A DNA stretch of 64,000 bases from Cesiribacter sp964504565 (GCA_964504565.1 CAZDEY010000018.1:3588-67587); one strand, 5' to 3'. Positions 1 to 9,690 are shown, numbered from the stretch's first letter. The notes: generated by a model from the letters alone, not told the origin. Numbers and translations are program-made.

Positions 1-438
1 CATCATGGTTTCAAAGGCTTTTACGTGCATATACATCTGGCCTTTATCGTCGCAGGCACCGCGGGCAAAAATTGCCCCTTCCGGGTGTTCATCGGTTTTG
101 CGAATTACGGGTTCAAAGGGGGGAGTATCCCATAATTCGTAGGGGTCGGCCGGCTGCACATCGTAGTGGCCATACACTAAAACGGTAGGTAAGGCCGGGT
201 CAATTATTTTCTCGCCGTATACTATGGGGTGGCCGGGGGTTTCGTACAATTCGGCTTTATCGGCACCGGCGCGCAATAGTTGTTCTTTAATAAACTCGGC
301 TGCCCGGCGGGTATCGCCCTTAAATTTAGAATCGGCACTTACGGAAGGAATTCGGAGTAAACTAAAAAGTTCGGCCATAAACCGGTCCTGATTTTCCTTT
401 ATATAATTTTTGTAGGTAGTCTGAACGTTTGGTTCCAT
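1..438 (-). CDS. M20 family dipeptidase, N-terminal part (cut by window edge)
   Basis: Only the first 146 codons are present; the frame is open through base 1. The ATG at 438 fits family members, which start close to the first helix. The fragment contains LVYGHYDVQP (His91 and Asp93) and GACDDKGQ (Asp130), the metal-ligand and catalytic motifs of the M20/M25/M40 metallopeptidase clan; the neighbouring DTPPFEP and the RIPSVSAD segment near residue 30 are typical of M20 dipeptidases. The enzyme would hydrolyse dipeptides or related short peptides in the cytoplasm using two zinc ions. The dimerisation domain and the C-terminal metal ligands lie outside the window, so the subfamily cannot be fixed. 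No signal peptide is visible. Confidence 0.88.
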   Translation of the reverse strand, partial: MEPNVQTTYKNYIKENQDRFMAELFSLLRIPSVSADSKFKGDTRRAAEFIKEQLLRAGADKAELYETPGHPIVYGEKIIDPALPTVLVYGHYDVQPADPYELWDTPPFEPVIRKTDEHPEGAIFARGACDDKGQMYMHVKAFETMM

Positions 439-604
439 AATAGAAAAATATGTTGGAGTACACCGTTATACAAATTTTACAGCCGGCTAATATAAAGCTA
501 ATTAAGGAGCTTAAAAATTGAATTGATTAGGCCGGGCCGTACAATACTAAAAGCCAGTTTATTAGCGTAATGTTTGATTTAACGCCCGCTTGCGGGCCAA
601 TAAA

Positions 605-690
605 TAAACAGGCTGCCGGAAAGGTAGTCGGCTTTAACGGGTTGAAGTTAAAAAATCAGCCAGCAATTTAAAAAAGTCAGGATTATTGGG
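605..690. repeat. Diverged direct repeat, copy A
   Basis: The unit begins with AAACAGGCTGCC, continues through TTTAACGGGTT and ends with a segment of the form AAAAATCAGCCA..AAAAAGTCAGGAT. The same order of blocks recurs at 862-950. In this copy GGCTGCC and GGTAGTC can pair only with G-U wobbles, so the hairpin is degenerate. Confidence 0.5.
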
Positions 691-860
691 AATATAGCGG
701 AAGTTGGATCGAAATTCCGTACAGCCATATAACTACTGCCAATGATAGCTTTTAACTTTAGAATTTAGCAGCTCAAAATGAGAATAGGTTAATGGTAGGA
801 AGAAGTAAGCAGTAGCGGGTAGCTAATATAAATGTAGAAGCTTGCCGTACCTATTAAACC

Positions 861-896
861 AAAACAGGCTAACCAATGATGAGGTTAGCCTGTTTT
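861..896. terminator. 14-bp hairpin with flanking A and T runs
   Basis: AAAACAGGCTAACC (861-874) is exactly complementary to GGTTAGCCTGTTTT (883-896), with an 8-nt loop. It looks like a bidirectional intrinsic terminator, although no gene ends immediately beside it. Confidence 0.55.
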
Positions 897-950
897 AACG
901 GGTTAGAGTCTAAAAAAGTCAGCCAATAGATAAAAAAATCAGGATCAGTA
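862..950. repeat. Diverged direct repeat, copy B, containing a hairpin
   Basis: Second copy of the unit at 605-690. It opens with AAACAGGCTAACC, has TTTTAACGGGTT after the hairpin and ends with AAAAAAGTCAGCCA..AAAAAAATCAGGAT. The hairpin arms here are perfect, unlike in copy A. Confidence 0.5.
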
Positions 951-1109
951 AGTTAGGTGCATTATACGTGCCAAAATTTACCAAACCACCTTATTTAGCT
1001 TAAAACCATATTCTTAGGGAAATACTAGGTTAGGTAACTATATCAAAATGGGAAGGTTATTCTCATTTTAATAATATTAAGTTATTTCTAAGGCTAGGGA
1101 ATAATCAAT

Positions 1110-1140
1110 AAAAGAGCCGGTGTACTATACCGGCTCTTTT
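1110..1140. terminator. Intrinsic terminator downstream of the 1592-aa gene
   Basis: AAAAGAGCCGG (1110-1120) pairs with CCGGCTCTTTT (1130-1140) around a 9-nt loop, with T-rich sequence on either strand. It lies about 140 bp beyond the stop of the minus-strand gene at 1281 and probably ends that transcript. Confidence 0.7.
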
Positions 1141-1280
1141 ATATTCGGGTTTTCAGTAATCAGAGGAGGCTGCAATAATCAGACTCGAATTACTAGAATA
1201 CATTATGTATGCCAATTATTTTGAGATCACTTCTTTTTCCTTTAAATAATCTCGCTAATAAATAATTGCCATTTGCGGTT

Positions 1281-4200
1281 TTAAAATCCGTCATCGTCAT
1301 CATCGGCCGAGCTACTATCAGTATCGGTAGCCTGGGTTCCGGTAGAGAACGGATCGTCGGAAACTTCCGGTGCGGTCTGGGGCAAATTCAGATCGTAGGG
1401 AACTTCCAGGCCAAAGTAATCTAGGCGGAAACGGTCTACAAAGCGTTTGGTTTCGGCAATATCGCCTTCTATTACCACGTATTCACCTGGCTTAGCCTTG
1501 TCTGCCCGCGAATTATCGCGGATTTCTTCATTGTAGGGCTCGTGCGAACTATAAGTCATCAGGCGGTTTCCTTCAAAGTTAAAGTAATACCAAACCCCCG
1601 GGGCAACCTGCAGAAAAATGTTGAGCACCGTACCCAACTCGGCCGATTTACGGTACTCCACGAAACCATCTACCTGGGCGTTTATATCTTCTAAGCCTAC
1701 GTTAGATACACTGATTTTATTGATGCTGTACCAAGCCTTTTTCTCAGCCGACCACTTCATGCTTAGGTTACTGATAACCAGATTCTTTTCCAGTTCGGGG
1801 CCGGCCTCTACTAGCGGAGTATAGGTAGTTAACGAGTTTCCTTCCCACTCGCGCGCTGCCTTTTCGCCAACTATTTCGGCTAGTTTAAATATGTAAGTAC
1901 TGCGTTCGCCATGAGCTCGCGCTAAGCCCAATCGTTGTACATAATCCACCATATCCTGCGCCATAACGGCCTCGGCTTCTTTAGGCAGTACAAAATCAAT
2001 GGCCATAAAGGTATTCATATCAAATTCCTCGGTCTGGAAGCTGCCCTTGCCCAAACCGGAGGCTTTTACGTTCATACTACCTTTAACTTCGGGTTTCAGC
2101 ATAATTGGCCCTTCAAAACGCACCTCGCTGTTGTTTTCGTTATAGGCAAATATGCGCCCGCTGTACGATTTTCCGGTCTTCTTATCAATATCTTCAATAC
2201 GATACTCGTTGGTAGCGGCCGTATAGCTAAGTATTCCGGTAGGGCTAAACAGGGGCTGGTCGCCTTCATCGCGTTTAGGCGTTACAAACGAGGGGTACAG
2301 TTCGCTGGTGCGCGAGTCGTAGAATATACCGGCCGAAAGCGGGGCTCCCAACTCGGTTTTACTTTGGTTGAAGTTAAACGCTATTTCTTTCTGGTCGGCG
2401 CTACTTTGGTACTTAATCCAGGTATCGTAATTTGGTATGTTCTGGAAGTTAAGTTTTACCAGACCGTCTAGCTCCAGGGCAGGTTTGTGGGCGTACATAG
2501 TTACCCGGCCTTTATACAGCATGCCCGGCGAAATTATCATTTGCTCGTTTTCTTTAACCTCGCCGTTGCTAACGGTATGCAGTTCGGTTTCTTTTTTTGA
2601 AACCTGGATTTGTTCCAGATCAAACCTATCAAACTGAATAGAGAAAGTATCTTCCAGCGAGTTAACCAAACGGTAGGTTGCGTTGCCTTCAAAGCGGTTA
2701 CGGCTATCAATTTTAATATTACCATTGTACAAGTTATGGTACTCGTTAAGGGTGTCCATAACTATAGTGGCGTTAACCAGGGTTTCTAGCTGGGCGTTCT
2801 CTAAAATTTCTACCAGGTTATTTTCCGGGGTAATTTTAGCATCGGCTACTTTAATATACGGTATACCTTTAACTGTAAGCTTAAGGGCATCAATATCGTA
2901 CAGGGCTTCTTCAGCCATAAAGGCCAGCGAGTCCTGGGCTTTGTTCGTAGTATAGAAGTAGGAGTTCAGAATATCAAAATCGTCTGGCTTGTTCATTACT
3001 ACGGTTTTCTCTTCCAGGTTCCAGGTAGCCTGCGGTATAGAGGTGCGGTACTGGGCGTACGGAAATTCCAGCGCGGCCACTCCTTCAATCTCGGGGCTAA
3101 TATCGGCTACACCTTTGGTAAGGTCGTAGGCTACCCGGGCATCTTTAGCCGCCAATATGGGTTTCCCTTCAGTATTAGAATTAATAGTGAAGTCGGCATG
3201 GCGGGCGTTAAAATCTTTCCGGTTAAAATCAAACTCCTCCGATACGGCTACCGAGCCTTTTGATTCCAGCGTACCGCTGCCCAGCAAACCGGTAGTAGTA
3301 ATATTGACCTGGCCGTTTAGCTGGGCTACCCCGCCAAACATATTAAATACCTCATCGTTGTTGCTTACCAGCATAGAGTCGGCCTTAGGGTACCAGTTTA
3401 GGCTATAGCCGGCTACCTCAACTGCCGGAAACTGGGCACTGCCCACGGTAGCTTCGTCAATTTTGGTTTTATAGCCCTGGCCGTTAGTAGAATCTTCGTA
3501 GAAGAAGAACTTATTACTATACAGTTTACTGCTTAGATACTCAATTCGGCCGCTGCCGTGCAAGCCTTCTTGGTCTAGTTTCAGGCTATCGTAGTAGGTG
3601 CCCTGCTTATTGTATAGCGGATAGCCACCGGCCGGCACTTTATGGGTAAATCCCAAGGAATTATCTTCCAGTACTACCAGGGTTTCTTCAAAATCGGGGA
3701 AAATTCCACTACTAAACGTACCCCGGAACGAAATAGCTGAGGGGTCGCTGCTGCTTAAGCTATCAATTTCGAAGGGTGGAATATCAAAGGTGATGTTTTT
3801 GCTGTAGCTACCGCCGGCTATTTCCTTCCTATCAAAGTACACGGTTGAGCCTTGGTTGGCATCAAAAATTGGGTACTGGGGGTTCTCGCGGCGGCTACTT
3901 TTATTGTTGGGTAAATCTATATAAAGCTTACCACTGGTTTCAGCCAACTGGTTATCTAGCCGCTTGCGTTTCAGGTTTTTCTTATTCTTGAAGTTATCAA
4001 CATCGAACTGAATAGAATCAATTTGGGGCAGGTCAATCAGGAAGCTGTCGTAATCGAACCGTAAGTTTTGGCCGTTAAATATGAAGTTACCGGCGTGTAT
4101 TTTGCCGTCAAACTCAAAATTACGGTTTTTAAGCAGCGTAATTTCGGAGTTAGTAGGGGTTATATAAACATCTTTGGGGCGGCTTATATAAAATTGGTCA

Positions 4201-6059
4201 ATACCGCGAACTTTCAGTTGGGCTGAATCAAGGTAAAAGGTTGCATTGGGCTGAGATGGCTCAAGGGAGGAGATTAGGAGGTTGTCGTAGTCTTTGCGCT
4301 TATTTTGGCTAAGCACATAGTGGTAGCCTTTGCGGTTCATTTTTATTAGGCCGCTTTGGGGGTCAAAATCAATATACCCGCTTTGCATAAGTTGCTGCAT
4401 GGCATTTTTAACCGTAGCCGGGTTTTGCCGTATTGAAGCCGCTACTTCATCTACATAAAATGAAGAACTATTATTGCGCCGGGCGTAGCCAACCACCAGT
4501 TGCAAAGGGTGAAAATCGTATAAGCCTTTCAATTCCTCAAAACGGCGTTCGTTAAAGTAATCCTGCGAGGTAAAATAAGCCGGAACCTGGTTTTTACCGC
4601 TTAGTATCGAAAAGTCAACGCTGTCGGTAGCCGTATCCCAGCTCAGAATATCAGCCAGAAATTCCATCTGGAAGTAACTGGAATAAAAAGGCGTATAGCG
4701 GAAACCGCCCTTATCTTTAATTACCGTAAGCACCCCGGTATTAGTATTGTACTTTGACTGCACCGCCGGGTGAAAGATACTATCCTGATTATGGAACAAC
4801 ACCAAAGCGGAACGATCAGCAGTTATAGCGGTATCCAGCAGGTTAAAACGGGTACTTCTAATAACAAAGCCTGGTTTGCCTTTAGCCTGTTTTTCAATAG
4901 TAGCCAAACCGGAGTTTACCGACGAGCTATAAATGGTAGGCCCCATAAGGGCAAAACCACCGCGGTAAATTATATCTTTTCCTAAGCCGTTTACTGGTAT
5001 ATTGCTTTCGTAGCTTTTAAAGCGGGGAAATTGTGCCTGCTCGGGGCTGGCATACCGGGTGCTTTTGTACTCAAACACCCCTTTAACCGCTTGGCTAAGC
5101 CTTCCTAAATACGTTAGGCTAACCTCATCGGCGGTAAGTTGCGGTTTAGAAGGTTTAAATGAATAGTTTTCGAACGTGGCGTATACCGAATCGGGGCTCA
5201 GGCCGGTATTTTCCCAGGTAAATTTACCGGTTTCGCCCACCCACAAATCGCGCAGGGGCATATAGCTGCCTTTAGTATTCTGCAGGGCAACCGAATCGTT
5301 ATTACTAACAAAAACCAGGGAGGTGCCGTCAATTTCAATTAGCGGCCCGCTAACCTCAGGTAGTTCTACCGCCAGGTAAACCGGAGAAGTATCCGTTGGT
5401 TCACTGGCTTCGGCGGGGGCGGCGGGTTCACTATCCCAACTGCCCCAATCGTTGCTCCAACTGTTATCTTGTTCTTCTTCGGTGGCATCAAAATCAGAGA
5501 ACCAGGCACTATCGTCGGCATCTTCTTCAGTTGGCGTTTCGGCAACCGGTTCGGGTTCGGCCGGTTTTTCGTACTTAAAGTGCACATTACCTCCGGCGGT
5601 GTATAAACTGCTATAATTGGAAGCATAAAGCGCACCCTGGCGTAAGTAAAGCTCGGCCGCTTGTAAATAAGTTAGAAAAGCCTTGGCGTCGTTATCCTGA
5701 AGTAACTGGTCGGCTATAGGCAGCAGTTCGCTTAGCTGATAGCCTTCGGCCCGGGCAATGGTACCTAAGTAAGAAGAAATATGCGGAACCGGACGGTAGC
5801 GGCGTTCCTGCATAGCCGTAATCTGCGCCTTTATTTGTTCTTGCTGGGCACTGGTATAGGCCCCAACCGTCCAGAGCGAGTCGAACAGCCAGCCGTTTTC
5901 CCGCGCAACCGGATCGCTCTGGTTGCCTAACAGGGTTTTAAGGTCGCTGCTAAAGTTATCCGGATTTGTTGGTTCGGAATTTTGGGCAACCGCTACGGCT
6001 GACACCAAGCACATACAACTCACCCCCCATAGCCGTAGATAGCTAAGTATATTTTGCAT
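1281..6059 (-). CDS. Very large secreted protein of unknown function (1592 aa)
   Basis: I do not recognise the family. The protein starts with a clear signal peptide (hydrophobic stretch at residues 8-24 ending in VAVAQ), followed by a helical region to about residue 160. Next comes an acidic, Trp- and Ser-rich linker (about 170-220), then more than 1300 residues of alternating short hydrophobic strands with many G-x-G, Y and F positions, suggesting a long beta-rich or beta-helical body. The extreme C-terminus is an Asp-rich tail (SSADDDDDGF). No T9SS sorting domain, lipobox or membrane anchor is visible, so periplasmic or outer-membrane association is inference. It stands alone: the next gene upstream, prmA, ends at 6228, leaving 168 bp between them. 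A terminator-like hairpin lies at 1110-1140. Confidence 0.75.
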   Translation of the reverse strand: MQNILSYLRLWGVSCMCLVSAVAVAQNSEPTNPDNFSSDLKTLLGNQSDPVARENGWLFDSLWTVGAYTSAQQEQIKAQITAMQERRYRPVPHISSYLGTIARAEGYQLSELLPIADQLLQDNDAKAFLTYLQAAELYLRQGALYASNYSSLYTAGGNVHFKYEKPAEPEPVAETPTEEDADDSAWFSDFDATEEEQDNSWSNDWGSWDSEPAAPAEASEPTDTSPVYLAVELPEVSGPLIEIDGTSLVFVSNNDSVALQNTKGSYMPLRDLWVGETGKFTWENTGLSPDSVYATFENYSFKPSKPQLTADEVSLTYLGRLSQAVKGVFEYKSTRYASPEQAQFPRFKSYESNIPVNGLGKDIIYRGGFALMGPTIYSSSVNSGLATIEKQAKGKPGFVIRSTRFNLLDTAITADRSALVLFHNQDSIFHPAVQSKYNTNTGVLTVIKDKGGFRYTPFYSSYFQMEFLADILSWDTATDSVDFSILSGKNQVPAYFTSQDYFNERRFEELKGLYDFHPLQLVVGYARRNNSSSFYVDEVAASIRQNPATVKNAMQQLMQSGYIDFDPQSGLIKMNRKGYHYVLSQNKRKDYDNLLISSLEPSQPNATFYLDSAQLKVRGIDQFYISRPKDVYITPTNSEITLLKNRNFEFDGKIHAGNFIFNGQNLRFDYDSFLIDLPQIDSIQFDVDNFKNKKNLKRKRLDNQLAETSGKLYIDLPNNKSSRRENPQYPIFDANQGSTVYFDRKEIAGGSYSKNITFDIPPFEIDSLSSSDPSAISFRGTFSSGIFPDFEETLVVLEDNSLGFTHKVPAGGYPLYNKQGTYYDSLKLDQEGLHGSGRIEYLSSKLYSNKFFFYEDSTNGQGYKTKIDEATVGSAQFPAVEVAGYSLNWYPKADSMLVSNNDEVFNMFGGVAQLNGQVNITTTGLLGSGTLESKGSVAVSEEFDFNRKDFNARHADFTINSNTEGKPILAAKDARVAYDLTKGVADISPEIEGVAALEFPYAQYRTSIPQATWNLEEKTVVMNKPDDFDILNSYFYTTNKAQDSLAFMAEEALYDIDALKLTVKGIPYIKVADAKITPENNLVEILENAQLETLVNATIVMDTLNEYHNLYNGNIKIDSRNRFEGNATYRLVNSLEDTFSIQFDRFDLEQIQVSKKETELHTVSNGEVKENEQMIISPGMLYKGRVTMYAHKPALELDGLVKLNFQNIPNYDTWIKYQSSADQKEIAFNFNQSKTELGAPLSAGIFYDSRTSELYPSFVTPKRDEGDQPLFSPTGILSYTAATNEYRIEDIDKKTGKSYSGRIFAYNENNSEVRFEGPIMLKPEVKGSMNVKASGLGKGSFQTEEFDMNTFMAIDFVLPKEAEAVMAQDMVDYVQRLGLARAHGERSTYIFKLAEIVGEKAAREWEGNSLTTYTPLVEAGPELEKNLVISNLSMKWSAEKKAWYSINKISVSNVGLEDINAQVDGFVEYRKSAELGTVLNIFLQVAPGVWYYFNFEGNRLMTYSSHEPYNEEIRDNSRADKAKPGEYVVIEGDIAETKRFVDRFRLDYFGLEVPYDLNLPQTAPEVSDDPFSTGTQATDTDSSSADDDDDGF

Positions 6060-6227
6060 TCTCTAGTAATTTTCACACACCTGATTAACAACACAACCCT
6101 AATTTGGGTAAAAAAGAGCCGCAACGTACTATAAATAACGCAGAGGCTCCACCTAATAATATAGGGGAAGTTACATGATGTACGAAAAGCCTGATAAATA
6201 CGTCTTGTTAGGACAGGATTATAAATT

Positions 6228-7070
6228 TTAAGGCTGCTTTAGCAACTTTATACTAGCCCACTTATCCAGTTGGCACCTATGGGCTTCCTCTAAATTATGT
6301 TTAGCAGCTTCTTCTAGCAAAATTGGTATATCTTCTTCATAAAAACCGCTGATAATTAAATGTCCATCTGGTCGTAAATACTCAGCGTAGAGGTCCATTT
6401 CGTCCAGTAGCACGTTGCGGTTTATGTTGGCAATTATCAGGTCAAAGGTTTCGCTTATCTCGCACTCGCCCAAGGTACCTAGTTTAACCTGAATTTCGGG
6501 GCAGTGGTTTAGTATGAAGTTTTCCTGGCTGTTGGTTACGCACCACTCATCAATATCGTTGGCCCAAACCTCGGCAGCTCCTTTTTTGTAGGCCATTATA
6601 GCCAGTATACCCGTGCCGCAACCGGCATCCAGCACCTTTTGGCCGGTTAAATCTATTTTGAGCAACTGCTGAAGAATAAGGCGGGTAGTTTGGTGGTGCC
6701 CCGTACCAAACGACATTTTAGGGTTAATAATAATTTCATAGGGAATATCGGGGCGGGGCGGGTGAAACGATGCCCGAACTACACACTCTTGACCAATTTC
6801 AATTGGGTTATAATTTTTTTCCCACTCTTCGTTCCAGTTCTTTTTTTCCAGTTCCTTCACCTCCCATTCCAGAGCGGCGCGGTCCATATACTCGTGCAAG
6901 AGTTCTTTGGTTGCTTCCTGCTGATACTCTCTCAGGGGAATATAGGCCGCAAAGCCCCGCTCTTCTTCGGCAAAGGCTTCAAAGCCCAGTTCAGCCAGCT
7001 CGGCCTGCAGTATTTCGCAAAAGTCGGGGCTACAGCGTACGCAAAGCTCTATGTAATTATCTTCGGGCAT
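6228..7070 (-). CDS. prmA: Ribosomal protein L11 methyltransferase
   Basis: PrmA trimethylates ribosomal protein L11 using S-adenosylmethionine. The C-terminal half carries the SAM-binding motif VLDAGCGTGILAI preceded by MSFGTGHHQTTR, which is diagnostic for PrmA, and ANINRNVLLDEM in the position of the catalytic NxN/NPP-like motif. The N-terminal third is the substrate-recognition domain. About 280 residues is the usual length in this phylum. I place the start at the ATG at 7070 because homologues begin just before the YIEL strand. An upstream in-frame ATG at 7085 would add five residues and overlap the preceding gene by 10 nt. It is the last gene of a probable tpiA - DUF6150 - prmA transcript. 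Confidence 0.93.
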   Translation of the reverse strand: MPEDNYIELCVRCSPDFCEILQAELAELGFEAFAEEERGFAAYIPLREYQQEATKELLHEYMDRAALEWEVKELEKKNWNEEWEKNYNPIEIGQECVVRASFHPPRPDIPYEIIINPKMSFGTGHHQTTRLILQQLLKIDLTGQKVLDAGCGTGILAIMAYKKGAAEVWANDIDEWCVTNSQENFILNHCPEIQVKLGTLGECEISETFDLIIANINRNVLLDEMDLYAEYLRPDGHLIISGFYEEDIPILLEEAAKHNLEEAHRCQLDKWASIKLLKQP

Positions 7071-7075
7071 AAAAG

Positions 7076-7414
7076 TTATCGGCAACCGGCAAAGGCGGGT
7101 TCGTTAGTGTAAGCTATAAAAAAATCGGCTTTTTTGGGTGTAGGAGTGAAATATACACTAAAATTAGCGAAAGCCGGCTTATCGGTAAAGTACCAAATGC
7201 CGGGCCGGTCGGCCATAAGCTGATTTACTTCGGAAAATACCAGCAGGTGGGCGGCCGTTTCCGACTCTTTAACATAGACCAGAAAATCGGCTTCCTGCGG
7301 ACTTTCGGCCACGTACACTACGCCGCTCAACTCGCAGGTTTCGCGGGGCGGCATGCCGGAGTTTCCTGCTGCAAACAACCAGCTACTTAATACGGTAAGA
7401 ATAGCTACTGACAT
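7076..7414 (-). CDS. DUF6150 family protein, exported
   Basis: A 112-residue protein with an N-terminal hydrophobic signal (residues 3-16). The mature part shows the DUF6150 pattern: a Cys near the start (CELSGVVYV), repeated ADF-type strands (ADFLVYV, ANFSVYF, ADFFIAY) and a terminal AGC. The two cysteines may form a disulfide closing the fold, which would fit an extracytoplasmic location. The function of the family is unknown. It lies between tpiA (56 bp upstream) and prmA (5 bp downstream, or overlapping if the longer prmA start is used), so it is probably co-transcribed with them. Confidence 0.75.
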   Translation of the reverse strand: MSVAILTVLSSWLFAAGNSGMPPRETCELSGVVYVAESPQEADFLVYVKESETAAHLLVFSEVNQLMADRPGIWYFTDKPAFANFSVYFTPTPKKADFFIAYTNEPAFAGCR

Positions 7415-7470
7415 ACAGTACTAGCATTATTTTACAATTAACGCCAAGAAGCCGGTAAAAAGTGCCGGCC

Positions 7471-8232
7471 CTACTCAGCGGCTTTTACAATATCGGTAAA
7501 ATCGCGGCTTTTTAGGCTGGCGCCGCCTACTAAACCACCGTCCACATCGGGCTGGTCGAACAGCTCACGGGCGTTGTCGGGTTTTACGCTGCCGCCGTAC
7601 AGAATGCGGATGCCGTTGGCTACCTCGCTGCCCCACTTGTCAGCCAGTTCTTCCCGAATAGCTTTGTGCATATCCTGCGCTTGCTGGCTGCTGGCGGTTT
7701 TTCCGGTGCCAATGGCCCAGATAGGTTCGTAGGCAATAACCAGTTGTTTAGCCTGTTCGGCCTCTAAATGAAACAGGCTTTCTTTTAGCTGGCCGGCAAC
7801 GTAGCCATTCTGCTTTTCTTGTTCGCGTACGCTTAGGGGTTCGCCGCAGCAAAATATTGGTTTAAGGCCGGCTTTTAGGGCCGCATTCAGTTTTTTAGTT
7901 AGAATGCTATTGGTTTCGTTAAAGTATTCGCGGCGCTCGCTGTGGCCAATAATTACCCAGCTTACCCCCAGATTCTTAAGCATATCCGCCGAAACTTCGC
8001 CGGTATAGGCGCCGCTGCTATACTCGCTTAGGGTTTGAGCGGCCAATTCTACTTGGCTGTCTTTAGCCAGTTTGCCCACGCTATGCAGGTGAGTAAAGGG
8101 TGGGGCCAATACTACCTCTACCGAAAAATTAACTTCGTCCTTCACCATATTCACCACTTCGGAAGCCAGCTTTTGGCCTTCTTCGAGGGTGGTGTTCATC
8201 TTCCAGTTACCGGCTACCAGGGGAGTTCTCAT
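7471..8232 (-). CDS. tpiA: Triosephosphate isomerase
   Basis: Interconverts dihydroxyacetone phosphate and glyceraldehyde 3-phosphate in glycolysis and gluconeogenesis. The 253-residue protein has all family landmarks in order: VAGNWKMN with the substrate-binding Asn and Lys, IIGHSERRE with the electrophilic His, AYEPIWAIGTGKTA with the catalytic Glu and flexible loop 6, and LYGGSVKPDNA plus GLVGGASL as phosphate-binding loops. Length and start (MRTPLVAGNWKMN) match the family. It is the first gene of a probable three-gene minus-strand transcript and is divergent from the gene starting at 8323. Confidence 0.97.
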   Translation of the reverse strand: MRTPLVAGNWKMNTTLEEGQKLASEVVNMVKDEVNFSVEVVLAPPFTHLHSVGKLAKDSQVELAAQTLSEYSSGAYTGEVSADMLKNLGVSWVIIGHSERREYFNETNSILTKKLNAALKAGLKPIFCCGEPLSVREQEKQNGYVAGQLKESLFHLEAEQAKQLVIAYEPIWAIGTGKTASSQQAQDMHKAIREELADKWGSEVANGIRILYGGSVKPDNARELFDQPDVDGGLVGGASLKSRDFTDIVKAAE

Positions 8233-8322
8233 ATCTAATTGTTGCGTTAAAAAATATTGGATGCTAATATAAGGAATAAATTTTTCCGACTTTCTTCCCT
8301 ATATTACCCACTAACAAATTTT

Positions 8323-9690
8323 ATGATGAAGTTTTATCTGTTCTTACTCTGCTTTTTAATACTGCCTTTTTTAAGTTACAGTCAGGCAATTCCTCAACAA
8401 ATTGATTTAAATCACAGAAATAATAAAGAGGTCTATTTTGATATTTCTTCCACGGGAACTCAATACTTACTTGAGCGCCGTCCTCAGCAAGTTTATAAGA
8501 TACAAATAATGTATTCTGATGGATCAAAATTTAATCATGAACTCAATCTAGCTAACTATACTATTATTCGAACTTCGGTCAATGATAGTTCTATGATGGT
8601 TTTCAGTGTAAATAATAACGATCAAACTAGAATATATCGCTTTACTATATATCCAGATAGAATTACTAGGTCAATTATTTATAAAGCAACTGAGAACCAA
8701 AAAATTGTTGGCTTAGCTGCTTCGTCATCTATTATTCATCTGGTAGAATATGACGGTGAAAAAATAAGAGTTGCAGAGGTAGGCAATGATAGTATAAGTA
8801 CTAATGCACCGTGGTTTACTGTGCAGTCAGAAGAAATAAGAAACGAACTAAGTTCAGGCGTGGTTCTATATACTGATAATGAAAAGACCAATAGCCTTTA
8901 TGTTGCCGAATACCCTCTTAAGGGTTATATAGCAAACCAGGGCTTAATTGTTACATTTGATAATAAGAAGAGGGATTCTACGTACGTAGAACAATTCATC
9001 TGGAAGGAAAAGCCAACTCAAAAGATAAACTCTTTTGCTATCAGTGATGCATTCAAGTCGGGCTCATTTACCTCTTATTATTTTGGGAACAAGGTTTACC
9101 GAGCTAGTAAGAAAGGTAAAAATATTGTTCTTGAGTCAATTGACTTAGATAAAAATGAAATAGCTAATTCAATTAAAATTGATGAAGAATATATTAGAAA
9201 TATAAATCCACTTTATATAAATCGGCAATTTCATTTAGAAAGGTTCTATCAAACTGAATCTAATCAGATGAGAGGTAGTAAATGGTTTAAAGGATTTTAT
9301 TTAGGAAATATTAGCCTATTTGTAGAAGAATTTAATGATAATATACAAGTAAATGTTGGTGCCTATAGTGAAGATAACGTAGGCTTACTACCAGTTAATA
9401 CTGGTTTACTAGGTTTAGCTTTATTTGCTATAACAACTACTGCGAAAAGTTTAAATGAGAACGGTAAGGGTGTTGAGCAATATGTTAGCATTACATATAG
9501 TGACCCACACCTGAAAAATCCAATAAAATCCGAGTACACAGTACTTAATCGGTGGCACGAAGCTATAGAAAAGGCTATTGAGAAGTATAATCGGTTAGCT
9601 TACGTTGATTTTATAACTATTTCGGAATTGGATTATTTAGCATTTATACCCTACGGTGAACGTGATACGTTATTTCTGGAGCCGCTATAA
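8323..9690 (+). CDS. Secreted protein of unknown function (455 aa)
   Basis: I do not recognise this protein. Tandem ATGs at 8323 and 8326 begin a typical signal peptide (KFYLFLLCFLILPFLSYSQ) and are preferred over the in-frame TTG at 8257, which would add 22 polar residues in front of it. The mature part is rich in Asn, Ser, Ile and Tyr and looks beta-stranded; there is a hydrophobic patch near the middle of the C-terminal half (VNTGLLGLALFAITTTA). Codons are markedly AT-rich compared with tpiA on one side and the sensor kinase on the other, which suggests an accessory or recently acquired gene. It stands alone between two minus-strand units. Confidence 0.7.
   Translation: MMKFYLFLLCFLILPFLSYSQAIPQQIDLNHRNNKEVYFDISSTGTQYLLERRPQQVYKIQIMYSDGSKFNHELNLANYTIIRTSVNDSSMMVFSVNNNDQTRIYRFTIYPDRITRSIIYKATENQKIVGLAASSSIIHLVEYDGEKIRVAEVGNDSISTNAPWFTVQSEEIRNELSSGVVLYTDNEKTNSLYVAEYPLKGYIANQGLIVTFDNKKRDSTYVEQFIWKEKPTQKINSFAISDAFKSGSFTSYYFGNKVYRASKKGKNIVLESIDLDKNEIANSIKIDEEYIRNINPLYINRQFHLERFYQTESNQMRGSKWFKGFYLGNISLFVEEFNDNIQVNVGAYSEDNVGLLPVNTGLLGLALFAITTTAKSLNENGKGVEQYVSITYSDPHLKNPIKSEYTVLNRWHEAIEKAIEKYNRLAYVDFITISELDYLAFIPYGERDTLFLEPL

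Larger units (their letters stand above)
439..1280. other. Gene-free stretch with diverged hairpin repeats
   Basis: No convincing coding sequence is seen in these 842 bases. They hold two hairpins (861-896 and 1110-1140) and two diverged copies of a roughly 85-bp unit (about 605-690 and 862-950). The rest is AT-rich without recognisable features. Confidence 0.6.

Noticed and set aside
5366..5635. Minus-strand Pro-rich frame within the 1592-aa gene
   Set aside because: It is in another frame of the acidic linker of the large protein and has no start context or conserved features.
8257..8322. TTG start extending the 455-aa protein by 22 residues
   Set aside because: The extension puts charged residues before an otherwise perfect signal peptide that has its own tandem ATGs.
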